Shown here piece after piece: positions 46,204 to 58,412 of a DNA stretch of 64,000 bases; the first letter of the stretch is position 1; every line of letters begins with the position of its first letter. The stretch lies in the NCBI RefSeq assembly GCF_020536995.1, contig NC_068358.1, positions 40,161,060 to 40,225,059 of the forward strand. Reading direction: 5' to 3'. The translations under genes were made by a program, and so were the position numbers. Source of the DNA: Dreissena polymorpha. Taxonomy: Eukaryota; Mollusca; Bivalvia; Myida; Dreissenidae. Below the pieces are notes generated by a model that was not told the DNA's origin, ran no database searches, and was given only the letters and a program-made list of their open reading frames with translations.

Positions 46204-46555
46204 AACTTATGCTTGATATAAATGATGAGAATTGTTATGCTTCTGTGATTCTGTTGTATTGTCATAGTGTATTGGTTTGTAATTCAAATTGATATGGTCA
46301 TGTGACTTAATAAAAACACTGAGTGTGAGATTATATATATTGAATAGCATTCAAATGAAAGCTTACCTGTACAACTACTATAAATTATGTTACACTAAGG
46401 ATTGAATACATGAGACTTACACTCTGTCTGCATCTATTCTATGAATAACCATTGGGTATGTAAAAAGCTTTCGTCTGTATCTATGGATCAGAATCATGGG
46501 ACAGCCCCACTGAGTGAATGGCATTAAGCATTGTCTTTGCCTGTGTTTTTAACTC
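46204..46555. other. Intergenic, nothing recognised
   Basis: AT-rich spacer with no recognised structure. Confidence 0.35.
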
Positions 46556-47195
46556 TTTAACCACCCAGAAAGGGGTGGATATTGCTCTTACTTACAGAGT
46601 TTAATGACTTTAAATGTTGGGATGATTGTTTATAAGGATTTTAGGCTTCGACGATATTTGGTGCAGTTATGGCCCAATTTTGCTGATTTTCAAACATGCA
46701 AGTATAAGTCACCTGAAGCTTGTATTTTAAAGTCATCTTAAATTGGTGGATTTGCAATAACTTTCACAGTTCAATGAGCTTATTTGTAGATGATAAAAAA
46801 GAAAGGAACTTTGGCTGCAACAATTGTGGGCACAATTATGACCCTTTGTTTTTCCACTGATGAATATACAGTTGCAAAACTGTTTGTATAGAGCTCCTCT
46901 CACTGTCAGTGTTTGGCAGATTGGCTCAAACTTGCACAGCTTAAGGTGTAGATGATCTTTATGGTCGAACTTTGTCTGTGATCAGTTTTGGCCCTCTGTC
47001 CTTGTGTCTGCTTAAGAATTAATTGTTGATTTATCTGTGTCCAAACATGCCTTGCAGGGCATCTGTGTCTGTGAAACATTTCTTGTGTATAACTTAATTT
47101 AGAACATTATAACTAACCCAGTACATGTGAAGAATGTAAGTGGATTACCCAAATATGTTGAATTTTAATTTGAGTTATGAAACAGTGTCTGTTTT
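46556..47195. repeat. Left flank module, related to 48690-49170
   Basis: Shared blocks include AGTTTAATGACTTTA / AGTTTAATAACCTTA, GATGATAAAAAAGAAAGGA / GATTATCTAAAAGAAAGGA, TTTGGCTGCAA, ATTATGACCCTTTGT, and CAAACATGCCTTGCAGGGC / CAAACATGCCTTATAGAGC. It is a repeat of about 200-bp units of the 'response to pressure on GTCC-headed arrays' type, standing on both sides of the 47.2-48.7 kb element. Confidence 0.5.
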
Positions 47196-47196
47196 T

Positions 47197-48666
47197 AGCT
47201 CACCATGGTGAGCTTTTGTGATCGCCTTTTGTCCGTCGTCCGTTGTGCGTCATGCGGCGTCAACATTTGCCTTGTTAACACTCTTGAGGCCACATATATT
47301 GTCCAATCTTCATGAAATTTGGTCAGAACATTGGTCTCAATAATATCTTGGATGAGTTCGAAAATGGTTACGTTTGCTTAAAAAAACATTGCTGTTAAGG
47401 GACAGGGCATTTTTCCTTATATGGCAATATATGGCTATTGTAAAACCTTGTTAACACTTTAGAGGCCACATTTATTGTCCAATCTTCATGAAACTTGGTC
47501 AGAAGATTCATCCCAATAAAATGTTGAACGAGTTTGAAAATGATGTTGGTTGCTTTAAAAACATGGCCACCAGGGGGCGGGGCATTTTTCCTTATATGGT
47601 TATATAAGGCTATAGTAAACCCTTGTTAACACTCTAGAGGCCACATTTATTTTCCGATCTTCATGAAACTTGGTCAGAAGATTTGTCCCAGTGATATCTT
47701 GGATGATTTCAAAAATGGCTTCAGTTGCTTTAAAAACATGGCCACCAGGGGGCAGGGCATTTTTCCTGATATGGCTATATATGTCTTTAGTAAAACCTTG
47801 TTAACACTCTAGAGGCCACATTTATTGTCCAATCTTCATGAAATTTTGTCAGAAGATTGGTCTCAATGATATCTTGGATGAGTTCGAAAATGGTTACGTT
47901 TGCTTGAAAAACATTGCTGTCTAGGGGCAGGGCATTTTTCCGTATATGGCTATATATGGCTATAGTAAAACCTTGTTAACACTCTAGAGGCTACATTTAT
48001 TGTCCAATCTTCATAAAATTTTGTCAGAAGATTGGTCTCAATAATATCTTGAATGAGTTCGAAAATGGTTTTGGTTGCTTTAAAAACATGGCCACCAGGG
48101 GGCAGGGCATTTTTCCAAATATGGCTATATATTGCTTTAGTAAAACCTTATTAACACTCTCGAGGCCACATTTATTGTCCAATCATCATGAAACTTGGTC
48201 AGACGATTTGTCCCAATGATATCTTGGATGAGTTCGAAAATGGTCACAGTTGGTGGAAAAACATGGCCACCAAGGGGGCGTGGCATTTTTCCTTATATAG
48301 CTATAGTGAAACCTTGTTAACACTCTAGAAGCCATATTTATTGTCCGATCATCATGAAACTTTGTCAGAAGATTTGTCCCAATGATATCTTGGACAAGCT
48401 CAAAAATGGTTGCAGTTGCTTGAAAAACATGGTCACCAGGGGTGGGGCACTTTTCCTTGACTTATGAATCTTCATGAAATTTTGTCAGCATATTTGTTTG
48501 AATGATATTTTGGATGTGTAAGAAAATGGTTCTGGTCTGTTGAAAAACGTGGCTGCCAGGGTGTTCACTAGTCATGAAAGTTGGTTAGAACATTTTGTTC
48601 TAATGACATCTTGAGCTGCACAGAACAGGTCAGTTCCTTTGAATCTCAGGTGAGCGACTCTTGTTT
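47197..48666 (+). repeat. Modular array element, about eight units of ~172 bp
   Basis: Head TTAGCTCACCATGGTGAGCT with a GTCCGTCGTCCGTTGTGCGTC segment, then units with CCTTGTTAACACTCTAGAGG, CCACATTTATTGTCC, TTCATGAAACTTGGTCAGAA, GATATCTTGGATGAGTTCGA and AACATGGCCACCAGGGGGC. It ends TCTCAGGTGAGCGACTC. AGCTCACC and GGTGAGC at the ends are inverted. The same family occurs reversed at 8580-8950. Confidence 0.88.
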
Positions 48667-49180
48667 AAAAATATTTGATGTAGGTCCCTGGAGCTTATGT
48701 TTTCAATTCCTCTTTAAATTTATTAACAGTGGATCTTGCTATAAAATTAACAGTTTAATAACCTTATTACGTAGATTATCTAAAAGAAAGGACTTTGGCT
48801 GCAATGTTTTTTCTAGAATTATGACCCTTTGTCTATTTTTCCACTAAACAAGATGTAGACCTAACTCCTTAATAACTGGGCGAATATTACGCATCTTGTC
48901 AAGTTCACAGTTGAATGAACTTTATGTGTAGATGATTGTAAATAAATAAATAATGGCTGCAACACAATTTGACAGAATTATGGCAGAATCAAAATTTTGT
49001 ACAACTCCTCTAACTGGTTGGCAGATTTTGCTCAAACTTTCACAGAAATCAAGGATCTTTATGGAATGCTGTTACGGAGTTTTGTCCCTTTTTCTGATTG
49101 TCTGCTGTAGAATATGTAATGGATTTGCCTGCGTCCAAACATGCCTTATAGAGCTTCTGTGTCTGTGAGACTGTCAAGTT
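48667..49180. repeat. Right flank module, related to 46556-47195
   Basis: Same ordered blocks as the left module but more diverged. The 71- and 88-codon frames here are repeat sequence, not genes. Confidence 0.5.
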
Positions 49181-50705
49181 TATAACTTAATTTTGAACAT
49201 AATTAGTTACAAGTTTATGTGTTGCATTACCTGTAAATGTTGAGAAATAATATTTCATTTGTCCTGGCTAATACTTATCAGGAATACAATTAAATACCAA
49301 GTGTAATTTAATAAGGATACCATGTTTCTCATTAAATGAAATTAATGTGCTTTAGTACTGCTTTATTACTATGAACATAATCTATGTCATATGAAGCATG
49401 AAATAAATTCATTAAAATAACACAGAAAATTACTAGATGGTTATTGACAAAAATAGTGTGTGTTTTTTTCCATTTATGATGAATGATGTTGCAAATTTAT
49501 GTTCTCATAATAGTGAAATGTTACGCAAAAATAGCATGCATCATAACCTGAAGAAGAATATTCTGCTAAACATAAGTTTGTATTAAATAGGTTCTCGGAT
49601 GTTTGATATTATAAGGTACACATACAATTAATCTTGTTATAGACCTTTCCTGTTTAAACTCTTATTGCATTTGAATGTCGTTTTAAATTCTTGCGTTGAA
49701 TTAAAACTGTATTTTTGATAACTGTTATACATACAATTTGTAATTGCTGAATGGTAGAATGCTAAAAGTTACTGCCATCTTCATTTTTCTAATTTTCTGT
49801 ATGCATGATTTTTGTAGGCATACGTTCACCATGAATGCTGCTGGACATATTTTTGTAAACAATTTTTTTTCTTAACTATTTCATCAATATATTATTGTTG
49901 TTAAATAAAAATAAGGAATTAATGTGCATTTTTTAACACCAGTCCTGTCTAAATTGATGGGGGGAAAGATAAAAATATCCATTAAACTTGTAAAATCATT
50001 TTAATTCAAACAGGAGTTTGTTGTTACTAAAATAGCAAGAAGATTGTATTGTTACTTAATTTTGTCCTTATCATTTTCCATTAAATAAATCATAAAATTA
50101 TCAACATATCACACCTATATCTGATGTATAAATATTTACCTGATATAGCATTGGCACATTCAAGCCTTTACACTGTCATGTGTAATTGTCTTTGTATGTA
50201 TAATGAAAAACAATAAATAATGGTAAAGTATTTTTCCAATTTCCAATTGATGATTGGTCTATGAGTTATGACAGGTTTTCCAATTACTTTTGTCTGATAT
50301 CATTGTCACAATTCCACAAAACTGAATAGAAACCTAGGCTCTATATTGACAGCTGGGTGAAAGGTAATTTCCAGAAAGATGAAAGATTTGATAATCAGAG
50401 AAATTGGATATCATAAATAATCCTGCATGTATCTGATGAAAATTGCATTCATATTCAACATACGTTCAAAAACTATCAGGGTTATCAAAATTTGCAAATC
50501 TTTGACACCAAATTGTTACAAAATGCTTTATTAAATTTTTGGACAAGGTATTAAGTTTTGAATTTGCAAAAAATAAAATGCATTTAGATTTAGAATTGCA
50601 ATGATCCACTCAATATATCTTGTTTAGCACTGTCAAAACAGACTGATGGACACATTTTTTTTTTAACTTTTTTTTTTAAATATAAAGAAAGTGCACACTT
50701 TATTC
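49181..50705. other. Intergenic, AT-rich, nothing recognised
   Basis: No bounded repeats, no exon-like segments and no RNA gene seen over 1.5 kb. Confidence 0.4.
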
Positions 50706-51652
50706 GCTCATCTATTTTTTGAAAAAAAAAATGAGCTATTGTCATCACCTTGGCGTCGGCGTCCAGTTAAGTTTTGCGTTTAGGTACACTTTTCTCATAA
50801 AGTATCAATGCTATTGCATTCAAACTTGGTACACTTACTTACTATCATGAGGGAAATGGGCAGGCAAGTTAGATAATTTTGACCTTGCATTTTGACATAA
50901 TTATGTGCCCTTTTTATACTTAGAAAATTGAAAATTTGGTTAAGTTTTGTGTTTTGGTCCAATTTTTTCCTAAAGTATCAAAGCCATTGCTTTCATACTT
51001 GCAACACTTACTAACTATCGTAAGGGGACTGTGCAGGCAAAGTTATGTAACTCTGATTGGCATTTTGACAGAATTATGTGCCCTTTGTTTACTAAGAAAA
51101 TTGAAAATTTGATTAAGTTTTGTGTTTAGGTCCAGTTTTTTCCTAAAGTATCAAAGCCATTGCTTTCATACTTGCACCACTTACTAACTATCGTAAGGGG
51201 ACTGTGCAGGCAAAGTTATGTAACTCTGACTGGCATTTTGACGGAATTAGGGGCCCTTTATACTTGAAAAGTTTTGTGTTTTGGTCCACTTTACCCCTAA
51301 AGTATCATAGATATTGCTTTCATACTTGGAACACTCGCAAACTATCATAAGGGGACAGTAAAGGACAAGTTGCATAACTCTGGTTGTCATTTTTACGGAA
51401 TTATGGCCCTTTTTTTACTTAGTAACTTTGAATATATGGTTACATTTTGTGTTTAGATCCACTTTGACTCTCAAGGTCAAATTATAAAATTTTTGCTAAA
51501 ATCGCCATAACTTCTTATAACTCATAACTTCCCCCCCCCCCCCCGAATCTCCCCTCAATTCCCCCCATTATTTTTTTTTAATTAAAGATCATCTAATAAA
51601 TGACCACTACACCCTCACACTATACCCCCACCCCCACCCCACTAATAATTTT

Positions 51653-52452
51653 TATGCCCCCCGGTAGGGTGGCATATAGCAGTTGAACTGTCCGTCAGTG
51701 TCAACCAGTCTCTCTGTCTGTCCGAAAAAAACTTTAACATTAGCAATAACTTTTTCACTTTTAAGATAGCAACTTGATATTTGGCATGCATGTGTATCTC
51801 ATGGAGCTGCACATTTTGAGTGGTGAAAGGTCAAGGTCATCCTTCAAGGTCAAAGGTCAAATTTATGGTGTCTGTCCGTCCGAAAACTTTAACATTGGCC
51901 ATAACTTTTTCAATATTGAAGATAGCAACTTGATATTTGGCTTGCATGTGTATCTCATGGAGCTGAACATTTTGAGAGGTGAAAGGTGAAGGTGAAGGTC
52001 ATCCTGAAAGGTCAAATGTCAAAAATATGGCGTCTGTCCGTCCGAAAACTTTAATTTTGGCCTTAACTTTTTTAATATTGAAGATAGCAACTTGATATTT
52101 GGCATGCATGTGTATCTCATGAAGCTGCACGTTTTGAGTGGTGGAAGTTCAAGGTCAAGGTCATCCTTCAAGGTCAAAAAATAAAAATAAAATTAAAATC
52201 GGCGTTCTCATGAAGCTGCACATTTTGAGTGGTGGAAGTTCAAGGTCATCCTTTAAGGTCAAGGTCATCCTTCAAGGTCAAAGGTCAAAAAACAAATTAA
52301 AAATTTCAAAGCGGCATTATCATGAAGCTGCACATTTTGAGTGGTGGAAGTTCAAGGTCAAGGTCATTCTTCAAGATCAAGGTCATCCTTCAAGGTCAAA
52401 GGTCAAAAAAAATATTCAAACACCATGTGTTTCTGACAAATAAATCTCTTGT
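51653..52452 (+). repeat. 'TATGCCCCCCGGTAGGGTGG' element, copy 1, nested
   Basis: Starts TATGCCCCCCGGTAGGGTGG and ends TCTGACAAATAAATCTCTTG. Three long units (AACTTTAACATTGGCCATAA, TTGATATTTGGCATGCATGT, CATGGAGCTGCACATTTTGA) are followed by shorter units of GTGGTGGAAGTTCAAGGTC and CATCCTTCAAGGTCAAAGG. Several perfect DR1 sites (AGGTCAAAGGTCA) are present. A short single-unit copy is at 61987-62316. Confidence 0.82.
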
Positions 52453-52527
52453 TTTTTTTCAAACATGGTTAAAAAACACAAATATTTGTTTTTATTATTT
52501 TATTTTTGAAATACCGTTCAAGAATCA

Positions 52528-52545
52528 CCCCCCCCCCCCCCCCCG
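52528..52545. repeat. Poly-C tract
   Basis: A C run of about 18 near the end of the family N element. A similar C run lies at about 51531-51544 and a matching G-rich region in the 12.8 kb copy. Confidence 0.85.
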
Positions 52546-52657
52546 GTCTGCACCCGCAAGGCGGTGCTCTTGTTACTATTATGCACTAGCAGAGTTTATG
52601 ACTATTCAGTACTGTGAACAGCTTGAGTCACCTTGTTTTAGTATTTTTGTTTTAGTA

Positions 52658-53110
52658 TTAAAGGGACCTTTCCACAGATTTTGGCATGTTTTGAAGTTTG
52701 TTATTAAATGCTTTATATTGATAAATGAAAACATTTGATCTAAAAAGCTCCAGTAAAAAAACAAGAATAAAATTAAGAAAGTCTATGGCTTAGACCACTA
52801 CGCCATCTGTGCTCATACAATGAGGGATGTATTTTATACTTTATATAAGGGATCCTCGTAGTTTCACAAAATATAACGACAACAACAGAACTCTCCAAAT
52901 TATTCAATCGTTTCGCGTTGCAACGGTTTACAATTTTCAGGTTTTTTAATCGTCAAAAGAAAGAATATAATGGATATTTTAGAGCATGGTAAATGTTCAG
53001 TATTACTGTTTTCTTATAAATATCATAACTACAACGAAAATTTGTGAATCTGAAACTTTTTATTATAATTTTGTAAATTTACCAAAACATGAAATTTTAG
53101 GCTCCTTTAA
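52658..53110 (-). mobile_element. TIR element (family T), copy 2
   Basis: Ends TTAAAGGGACCTTTCCACAG and a TTTAGGCTCCTTTAA terminus. The interior is the reverse complement of the 31090 element (GGATCCTCGTAGTTTCAC, GTTTCGCGTTGCAACG). On the minus strand the tRNA-like 5' part survives (GATGGCGTAGTGGTCTAAG) but the B-box half is missing. Confidence 0.78.
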
Positions 53111-53954
53111 TACATTGTGCACAGTTTATTACTATGAAGCATTGTGCACAGTTTAAGACATGTTGAATAATATTACCAATATATCACTGCACTATTGAAT
53201 TTTTGAAAGAACAGTCTATTGTTACTTGGTTTAACAATATTTTCATGAAAAAAACTTGAAGAGTGAGAGCTTGTCTTCAAAGGTGTCTTAATTGTCAATT
53301 AATACCAAAGCAGCAAAATATGTTAACCAATATTCACACTTCTTCAATCAAGAAGTGTAAAAAATGGAATTACAGTATGTACCCTTATCAGACAAGCAAT
53401 AAAATGTTATCAATTAGAGTTTTCACATATAAACACATTGATTTTTGCATTTCCCTTCAATAATAAACAAGTACTGAACATGTTTTATCCCTCATAAAAT
53501 TGAAAAAGAAAGATTTTCTTCTGCTAGTTAAAGTAAATTACAAGGATAACTGTGATGTAATTTTTGCACTTAATAAGAAAAGCATTGTAGATTTTTTTGC
53601 TTAATTTTTGTCATTGAATATTGCACAATATTTGTGATATTAACCAGCTTATAACACCTGTTATGACGTTGATGTGGTCAAACAAGGTAAAAAAATGTTT
53701 TTGCATTTAGAATGGCATGCATCCGTTTTGAGGTTGTTGTTTTTTTCCGTAGTTTTTTTATACAAAAGTTTATTGGTGTGTTTATTTTAGTATTCAAATT
53801 GAAAAAAAAAAAGATTATAATTTTACAAATTGGATATACCAATAACAAGTATGGTAATTTACAATTAAAAATCATAATTACTGGTGTGTATTCATATTTG
53901 GAGATACAAAAACTGTTGGTGGTTTTGGATAATGTATTGTAACAGAGGAGTAAA
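53111..53954. other. Intergenic, nothing recognised
   Basis: AT-rich. No structure supported. Confidence 0.35.
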
Positions 53955-54362
53955 TCACATGATAGTCAAGATGGAGACGTCCATGCCGTGACAGTTATTT
54001 TTCGCCGTTGTATGCCCTTTATTACTTTTGTTTAATTTTTAAATGAAATTCGCTTTCCAGCCTAATCAGTGAAAAGGTGATATACTTTTATTTCGTATTA
54101 AAATTCGCATTATCTCTCCACTTTACTCAACACAGATTTTCTGAGTGGGGCTGTAATAAGTTCATCCCACTAAAAAATTTCGCAGCCAGTAATGTCGAGA
54201 TGTAGAGCAAATATTCATACGTAATAAACGCTAGTAACATTCTTGCATATATGGCTGGAAAGTGAGAGGCATTTTAAAAATTAATACGTAGTAGAGAATA
54301 TTAAAAGGTGAAAAATACCTGCCTCTGCATGGATGCCGCCTATAATCTTGACCATCACATGA
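53955..54362. mobile_element. MITE (family C), 408 bp
   Basis: Left end TCACATGATAGTCAAGATGG with GACGTCCATGCCGTG; right end GCCTCTGCATGGATGCCGCC with ATCTTGACCATCACATGA. These are inverted with several mismatches. An inner pair, TTTAATTTTTAAATGAAATTC / GGCATTTTAAAAATTAATAC, extends the symmetry. No coding capacity. Confidence 0.72.
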
Positions 54363-55847
54363 TGTGTAAACAGGTTTGCTTTTTAAAAGCTATATCATCA
54401 AATAAGTTAAATACTGTTGTGTTGTTGTTGTTTTTACGCTAGTTATTATAAAAAATGAAAACAAAAGCATTATAATTTGTAATACATCTTATTTATTGTT
54501 AAATGGAATTCCATTAAATAAAGAACTGCATTTGTAAAAAAATATATGAATATATTATAATCATGTTTTCAAACAGGGTATGAACAATAATGATGTCAAA
54601 AGCAAATGATATAACATTTGTGACATTATTTGCTGATTTGACTGAATTATTCTTATTTGTTGAATTACTTGTGTCTACTCCAATATCTGTTGGTTATGAT
54701 AATTTAAGACACAGCGTTGGTTGTATTGCAGATTTGCACACACATAATTATGCATAAATTATTTATTGCTTGAGCCAATTATTTAATTTATTTGATCATA
54801 TATATAAATAGAATTATTGGAAAATGAAAATATGTGAATAACATATTTCTCATCTATGAGTGGAAGGTTTGACATAAAAATCTTGTGTTGAAAGTCAATG
54901 CATCTATATTTCCAATAAAATATCAGTTCTTAGTTTTTGTTCCCGGCCCATACAAACCATTATACATGTAGCTGTTAAACTTATCAAAATTATGAAAAAT
55001 AAATCATGATTCAAAAGCTGCGGGGGCTTAATGCTTTTTTACCATCTTGTTCAGCTTGAAATCTTTTTTATTTTTTACGCTCAAAGTCATTTAAGGATTA
55101 CAAAACGTGTAGCAGTGACAAATATTGAATTCGCTCTATTGAACCATCCAGGAGTAAACTTAGCAGACAACTCACCATTTATTTCTGAAAGATACATCAA
55201 ACTGGAAAACAAGATAGCGTTAATAAAAATTTAATCGGCATGAATGGCTTAACATTTTTAATGGGATTTTCGTGAATTGACACAATTTTTGTTACATTCA
55301 GGAATACTTTGAATTTGGATTTTTGCAAACGGTATAAAGGTGTATATAGTGAACACTGATTGAAGGCTGGATTGTAAGGCTATTTTTCAGGAGGCTTTCT
55401 GAACAATAAAAATGTTACTGACATAGGAAGGAGTGCATTGTCTGGTAAGTTAATTACTCAAGTGACTGAATCCATTTCATAATGGTATTGTGGTAAATTA
55501 TTTCCAAAAAGCAAAGACTTTATTAAACGAAATTAGAACAAAAATCCAGGAATCATTTCAAGCACTTATGAATGTTTCAAATTGTCACAGTTCAATTATT
55601 AAACTTTGAATATATTTTACCAGATAAATTAAATGTTAATGGCAGATCTACAGATAACAAAAGTTGACTTTTGCACATTTACTTGGTATATATTTAAGAT
55701 TAATTAAAGGGGATTCAGCTGAAACAGAAGTGTTCTGTAGATTGATAGAGAGATCATCAGGGTTTAAGTGGCTTAAGTTTGATGGCATCCCTTAATCTTT
55801 CTCAAAGACACTAGGGCACAGTTCTTCATTGGAGATGGACTGTAACA
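54363..55847. other. Intergenic, nothing recognised
   Basis: AT-rich, no bounded repeats or exon-like sequence. The last bases adjoin a TIR element. Confidence 0.35.
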
Positions 55848-57360
55848 TAATTGACCAGTCGCCAACTCCGCCCACATTTTGTCGATCAGCCAATCAGATA
55901 TCGATTTTTCACACACCCCTCAGCAACGCTTATCTGGCCGCCATTTTATCCGACAAACAAAGCGTGTTGTACATATGGAATGGACGTAATTTTTAAGAGT
56001 TTACACAGATTTTATATCAAATGCATGATCATTACTGTTCGATCATTATTCAAAATTGTAGGTGCTATACATACTTTATAAAAGGTTATTAATTTATCTT
56101 TATTTCTTGAACATATGAACGAGTAATGAGAAAACAAACACAATAAATAGTTTAACCACACCAGGTGTGTGTTCTATAAAACGTGTTATACCGTTAGATG
56201 CACAATATTATTAAGCAGTTTGGGCAACATAATAATTGCCACACGTGCTTATTAATCTCAGCGTAATTGTCGATGATTAATAAATAACAGTATGTTGCGT
56301 GGATCTCAGAATGAAGGAACATTAAGGCATTGTTAGGTACTGTACACAAGAAAAGAAAACTATTTAATTACTTAAATGATTTCCAATTATATATTTATTT
56401 TCTGTGGATCATAAACAAGGGAAATCATTATAAATTGTTAACTTAAATATTGTTTTAACTAAAGTAAAAACAACAGAAAGGTGATTTCAACGCGGCTTAG
56501 CCAGCTTAAAGCGACTTCAAGTGTAAAATGTACGGCTTATAATACAACAACAACATTTCTAATACAACATATATTGATACGGGGAGAAATGTGAAAATTG
56601 CAATTAACATATAAGGGCCATCTTGTTATAAATAAGCAAATGCATAATATGCTAAATGTATTCAATTCGAATGTTCGTGAACAGCACCGTAATACCAACA
56701 TTTCATTTTTTGATAGTGAAATGTAACAGGTTCGCATTAAACATAAATGAAATAAAATGCATATTAGACTATCTGTTAATGAAATCACGAAATTAGGCCT
56801 GTATTAAATTATGGTTACAATCAAAATTTAATTTATATCTAAATAAAAAAATCGGTGTCTTTTTAAAAATAACACAATAAAACAAAGATCTAAACATTTT
56901 TAATAACCAAATAACCCATCATGATATGGATTTGCATTTAATAAAAATATTTTCAAAATTATATATGAATAGCCACCGGGTTCACTGTCAGACGGTTGAA
57001 TACAAGTTCAAAATCAATATGAAATAAATGCTCATTTTTACAACGGATTTTTCATCAACTCCCTATATAATATGTATAAGAAACGTTTCTGATAGTCAGT
57101 CTGCCGTTAACTCATTTATTTTGATTACGCCATTTCTCTCTAAAGTTTTTATGATTGTATTAACATTTTACAAAGCAGTTTAGTTTAGTGTGCGGCTTTA
57201 ATAATTTATATTATAGAAAAGAGCATAATACATCATTGCAAATGTAGAATTTCCCTCACGTAATCCGCTATAATTGCGATCTGCTTGTCGGAGTTTTCTA
57301 ATCACTAGACCAAGTGACTATGTGGGCGGAGCGATCGATAATTTGGCGACTGGTCAATTA
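55848..57360. mobile_element. TIR DNA element, 1.5 kb, non-coding
   Basis: Ends TAATTGACCAGTCGCCAA and TTGGCGACTGGTCAATTA are perfect inverted repeats. Just inside, CTCCGCCCACAT (left) and ATGTGGGCGGAG-like (right) are also inverted, offset by an 11-nt difference. TA lies at the outer edge, so a TA target is possible. I find no transposase; the longest frame is 83 codons. Probably a non-autonomous derivative. Confidence 0.82.
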
Positions 57361-57684
57361 ATATATGACTTGTAGATCAGAATCCTGTGTAATTTTAAGA
57401 ATTATTTGAATGAGAAAATTTTGTATTTGACTAAATTAAGATGGAAACAAAAGAGATTTTTTTGACCATCAAAGTTGGGCTCTAAAGAGTGTGAGTGCAA
57501 AAGCCATTGCATGTTATGAAAATAATTGTCTCAGAAATAACAGAAGATTATGCTATATTTGCATTTTTTTAGAAATTTTAGTAGCCAATTAGAGATTCCA
57601 ATAGCTACATTGTGTTTTTTTTTTTTAAATAATTTTTAAAGAATAAAATATAATATAATCATGTGAGCTCACATCTTCTTACTT
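57361..57684. other. Intergenic, nothing recognised
   Basis: Short AT-rich spacer. Confidence 0.35.
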
Positions 57685-58412
57685 ATTATCCCCGCCAAAA
57701 TGAAATTTAATTCGGAAGGGGATATAGTAGTCTCCGTCTGTCTGTCCGTCCATCTGTCTGTCCTTCCCTCCGAAACTTTGTCCAGAGCATAACTCCGAAT
57801 CTATTCAATGGATTAACTTTACTTAATATAGACAAATGGCAACTAGGAGGAGTGCAGTGACCAAGAACCATAACTCTATCTACCTTAATTTTTTAATTAT
57901 CTCCCTTTATTTAATTTCAAAGTAAATTTTTGTCCGGAGCATAACTCTAAATCTACTGAATGGATTTTCTCGAAACTTGAAATATAAACAGATGGCAAGT
58001 AGGAAAAGTGCAGTGACTAAGAACCATAACTCTATCTACCTTAGTTTTTGAATTATCTCCCTTTATTTAATTTCAAAGTAAATTTTTGTCCAGAGCATAA
58101 TTCTCAAATCTACTGAAGGGATTTACTTGAAACTATAAATATTATCAGATGGCAACTAGGAGAAGTGCAGTGAACATAAACCATAACTCTATTGGCCGTA
58201 GTTTTTGAATTACCTACCTTTCTTTTATTTCCATATATTGTATTCTCTACAGCATAATTCTAACACTATATAACTAATTGATCCTTGAAATATAAATAGA
58301 TGACACAGGTGCCAATTGTTTTCAAATATTATTCTACTCTCTAAAACAAATGTTCTCATACAAGCAAACACATTTCGGCAGGGATGGCCATGTTAACATG
58401 GCTCTTGTTTGC
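57685..58412 (+). repeat. Modular array element, about four ~160-bp units
   Basis: Head TTATCCCCGCCAAAATGAAA with GGGGATATAGTAGTCTCCG and TCTGTCCGTCCATCTGTC. Units carry CAGAGCATAACTCCGAATC, GATGGCAACTAGGAGGAGTG, CCATAACTCTATCTACCTTA and ATTATCTCCCTTTATTTAAT. It ends ATGTTAACATGGCTCTTGTT. The last unit is the most diverged. Confidence 0.8.

Larger units (their letters stand above)
50706..52574 (-). repeat. Modular array element (family N), reversed copy with a nested insertion
   Basis: Begins GCTCATCTATTTTTTGAAAA, has about four to five ~170-bp units (GTTTTGTGTTTAGGTCC, CAAAGCCATTGCTTTCATAC, CTGACTGGCATTTTGACGG), then C-rich/AT-rich sequence. It ends GCAAGGCGGTGCTCTTGTT. Its two ends match the ends of the 12775-13897 copy in reverse. 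Another element interrupts it at 51653-52452. Confidence 0.8.
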
